In this document: piece after piece, positions 49,781-50,948 of the stretch
Layout: the number at the start of each line of letters is the position of its first letter
Numbering within the stretch: position 1 is the stretch's first letter
NCBI GenBank assembly: GCA_002254845.1
Contig: NKPT01000020.1
Span: 1-50,948, forward strand
DNA from: Chloracidobacterium sp. CP2_5A
Lineage (GTDB): Bacteria > Acidobacteriota > Blastocatellia > Chloracidobacteriales > Chloracidobacteriaceae
DNA: 50,948 bases
Direction: 5' to 3'
The notes under the pieces: model-generated
Told to the model about the DNA's origin: nothing
The model's input: only the letters and a program-made list of their open reading frames with translations
Database searches by the model: none
Program-made: the position numbers and the translations under genes

Positions 49781-50935
49781 CTAGGTGGCGCCGAAGCCGC
49801 TCCGCGCGAAGCTGTCGGCCACGCAGGCCGACAGGACCCGATACGCTTGCTTTGGCGGATGTGGAGGCAGTTCATAGACGGCGGTAAAGCCCGCCGCCCG
49901 CCAGTCGGCTTCAGCCAAGGCGACGCGCCCGGCGAAGGCGATGACCGGCGTGTTGCGCGCTCGCCCGAGCGTCGTCAAAAAGCCGGCGGTCTTGCCGGAA
50001 AGGGACTGCTGGTCGAGCTGGCCCTCGCCGGTCACGATAGCCTTCGCCTGCGTCAGCGCCGCCTGAAAGATCGGCAGCGACGTCAGCCATTGCGCGCCTG
50101 AGACGAGTTCCGCCCCAAGCCCGGCGGCCAGCGCGAACCCAGCGCCGCCCGCCGCTCCCGCGCCGGGCAGGTCGCGGGCCTGGCGGCCGAGCGTCGCTTC
50201 GAGCAGATCGGCCCAGCGGCGCAGGTTGGCTTCGAGCTGTGGCAGCTCGGCGGGCTTCGCGCCCTTCTGAAGCGCGAACGTATAGACCGCGCCGCTTGGG
50301 CCGAGGAGCGGGTTGGAAACATCGCAGGCGCAAACGATGCGTCCGCCGCGGGCGGCAAACGCCTGCAAGTCCGGACTCAGCTCGGACAGGTCGAGGCGAG
50401 CCGCCTGACCCAGCCCAAGGTTGCCGGGCGCGACCGGCTCGCCCTGCCGATTCAAAAGCTTGACGCCAAGGGCGGCCAAAATGCCGCTGCCGCCGTCCAG
50501 CGTCGCCGTATCGCCAAGCCCAATGACGATATCGCGGACGCTCGGTCGCGCCATAATGGCTCGCATCAGCTCGCCGACGCCGTGGCTCGAAAGCGTAGCC
50601 GGACAGCGCGCCGCTTCGGGAACAAGGTGGATGCCCGCCACCTCCGCCATTTCCGCATAAGCCGCGCCCTTTTCATCCTCGAAGAAGAACGCCGGCCTCC
50701 GTCTTCCAACTGGCGGACGAACGGTTTTCTGATGTCGCCGCAGTCCGGGTTGGAGCGCTTTGAGCGTGGCCAGAAAGCCGCGGCCGCCGTCGCTCATCGG
50801 AAAGCTGATCACTTCGTCTGTCGGCAGGGCGCGCCGCGCGCCGGCGGCCATCGCCCGCGCGACCCGCAAGGATGAGAGCGTCTCCTTGAAGCCGTTCGGC
50901 GCAATCAGAAGCGCCCGCCGGTCGCTCCTTTTCAT
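49781..50935 (-). CDS. Glycerate kinase (GarK family), divergent
   Basis: A 384-residue cytoplasmic kinase of the type I glycerate kinase family, which phosphorylates glycerate to 2-phosphoglycerate. Family segments are LLIAPNGFKETLSS, FAFxxxPGAGAAGG-like LPGAGAAGGAGFALAAGLGA, VCACDVSNPLLGPSGA and AIVTGEGQLDQQSLSGK. Two usually invariant sites differ: DGGEGT is DGGRGF (SFPMSDGGRGFLATL), and GGSATNDGG is GDTATLDGG. It may therefore act on another sugar acid, or weakly. It begins 13 bases from the end of the window with GGGAG upstream, so it appears complete. Confidence 0.85.
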   Translation of the reverse strand: MKRSDRRALLIAPNGFKETLSSLRVARAMAAGARRALPTDEVISFPMSDGGRGFLATLKALQPGLRRHQKTVRPPVGRRRPAFFFEDEKGAAYAEMAEVAGIHLVPEAARCPATLSSHGVGELMRAIMARPSVRDIVIGLGDTATLDGGSGILAALGVKLLNRQGEPVAPGNLGLGQAARLDLSELSPDLQAFAARGGRIVCACDVSNPLLGPSGAVYTFALQKGAKPAELPQLEANLRRWADLLEATLGRQARDLPGAGAAGGAGFALAAGLGAELVSGAQWLTSLPIFQAALTQAKAIVTGEGQLDQQSLSGKTAGFLTTLGRARNTPVIAFAGRVALAEADWRAAGFTAVYELPPHPPKQAYRVLSACVADSFARSGFGAT

Positions 50936-50948
50936 CCGCCTTGCTCCC

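Overview
The window is dense, GC-rich bacterial chromosome with short intergenic gaps and no rRNA, tRNA, CRISPR array or insertion sequence that I could recognise. The gene mix suggests a Gram-negative chemoheterotroph of the Acidobacteriota, perhaps near Chloracidobacterium or the Blastocatellia. It includes an S46 dipeptidyl-peptidase, an S55 (SpoIVB-type) protease-like protein, an exported HEAT-cyclophilin fusion, fused branched-chain E1 alpha-beta, CarD, DUF1015 and TamB. TamB and the S46 peptidase imply an outer membrane and periplasm. The lineage is an inference from family content, not a database result.

Layout. 1-4.3 kb: an acyl-CoA synthetase converges on the helicase HrpB. 4.3-11.1 kb: a plus-strand run of S46 peptidase, S55 protein and MutS. 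11.2-19.1 kb: an exported HEAT-repeat/cyclophilin protein, a lipoprotein, inorganic pyrophosphatase, LarC, an HtrA-type protease and a glycerophosphodiesterase. 19.1-24.2 kb: a hairpin-rich intergenic region with a good promoter that may encode a small RNA, then a minus-strand run of fused 2-oxoacid dehydrogenase E1, HisA, a SufR-type Fe-S regulator, the Fe-S carrier Mrp and an unknown 72-residue protein. 24.4-31.1 kb: a DASS-type anion transporter, acyl-CoA dehydrogenase, ThiE, a DUF1015 protein, a class-I-amidotransferase-like hydrolase, an FKBP and a DUF218-like protein.

31.1-39.4 kb: a frame-disrupted locus, a CorC/HlyC membrane protein and CarD on the minus strand. Then comes a plus-strand run: methyltransferase-like protein, TPR protein, two related exported proteins, a 67-residue protein and UvrC. 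39.4-43.7 kb: TamB. 43.7-47.7 kb: a 478-bp gap without a convincing gene, a prepilin-like protein, a small exported peptidoglycan-binding-domain protein, ThiS, ThiG, an SDR that lacks its catalytic Ser and Tyr, and a methyltransferase. 47.7-48.3 kb: what looks like a decayed gene behind a set of repeated 12-bp sites. 48.2-50.9 kb: a minus-strand run of glycerate kinase, glycosyltransferase and a Cys-rich DUF5522 protein.

Themes. Genes for protein quality control in the envelope recur (S46, S55, HtrA, two peptidyl-prolyl isomerases, TamB). Thiamine genes are split (thiE apart from thiSG). DNA repair genes (mutS, uvrC) are separate. The least explained parts are the candidate small-RNA locus at 19.12-19.32 kb, the 72-residue protein coupled to mrp, the catalytically altered SDR behind thiG, and the two frame-broken loci at 31.1-31.7 kb and 47.8-48.3 kb.
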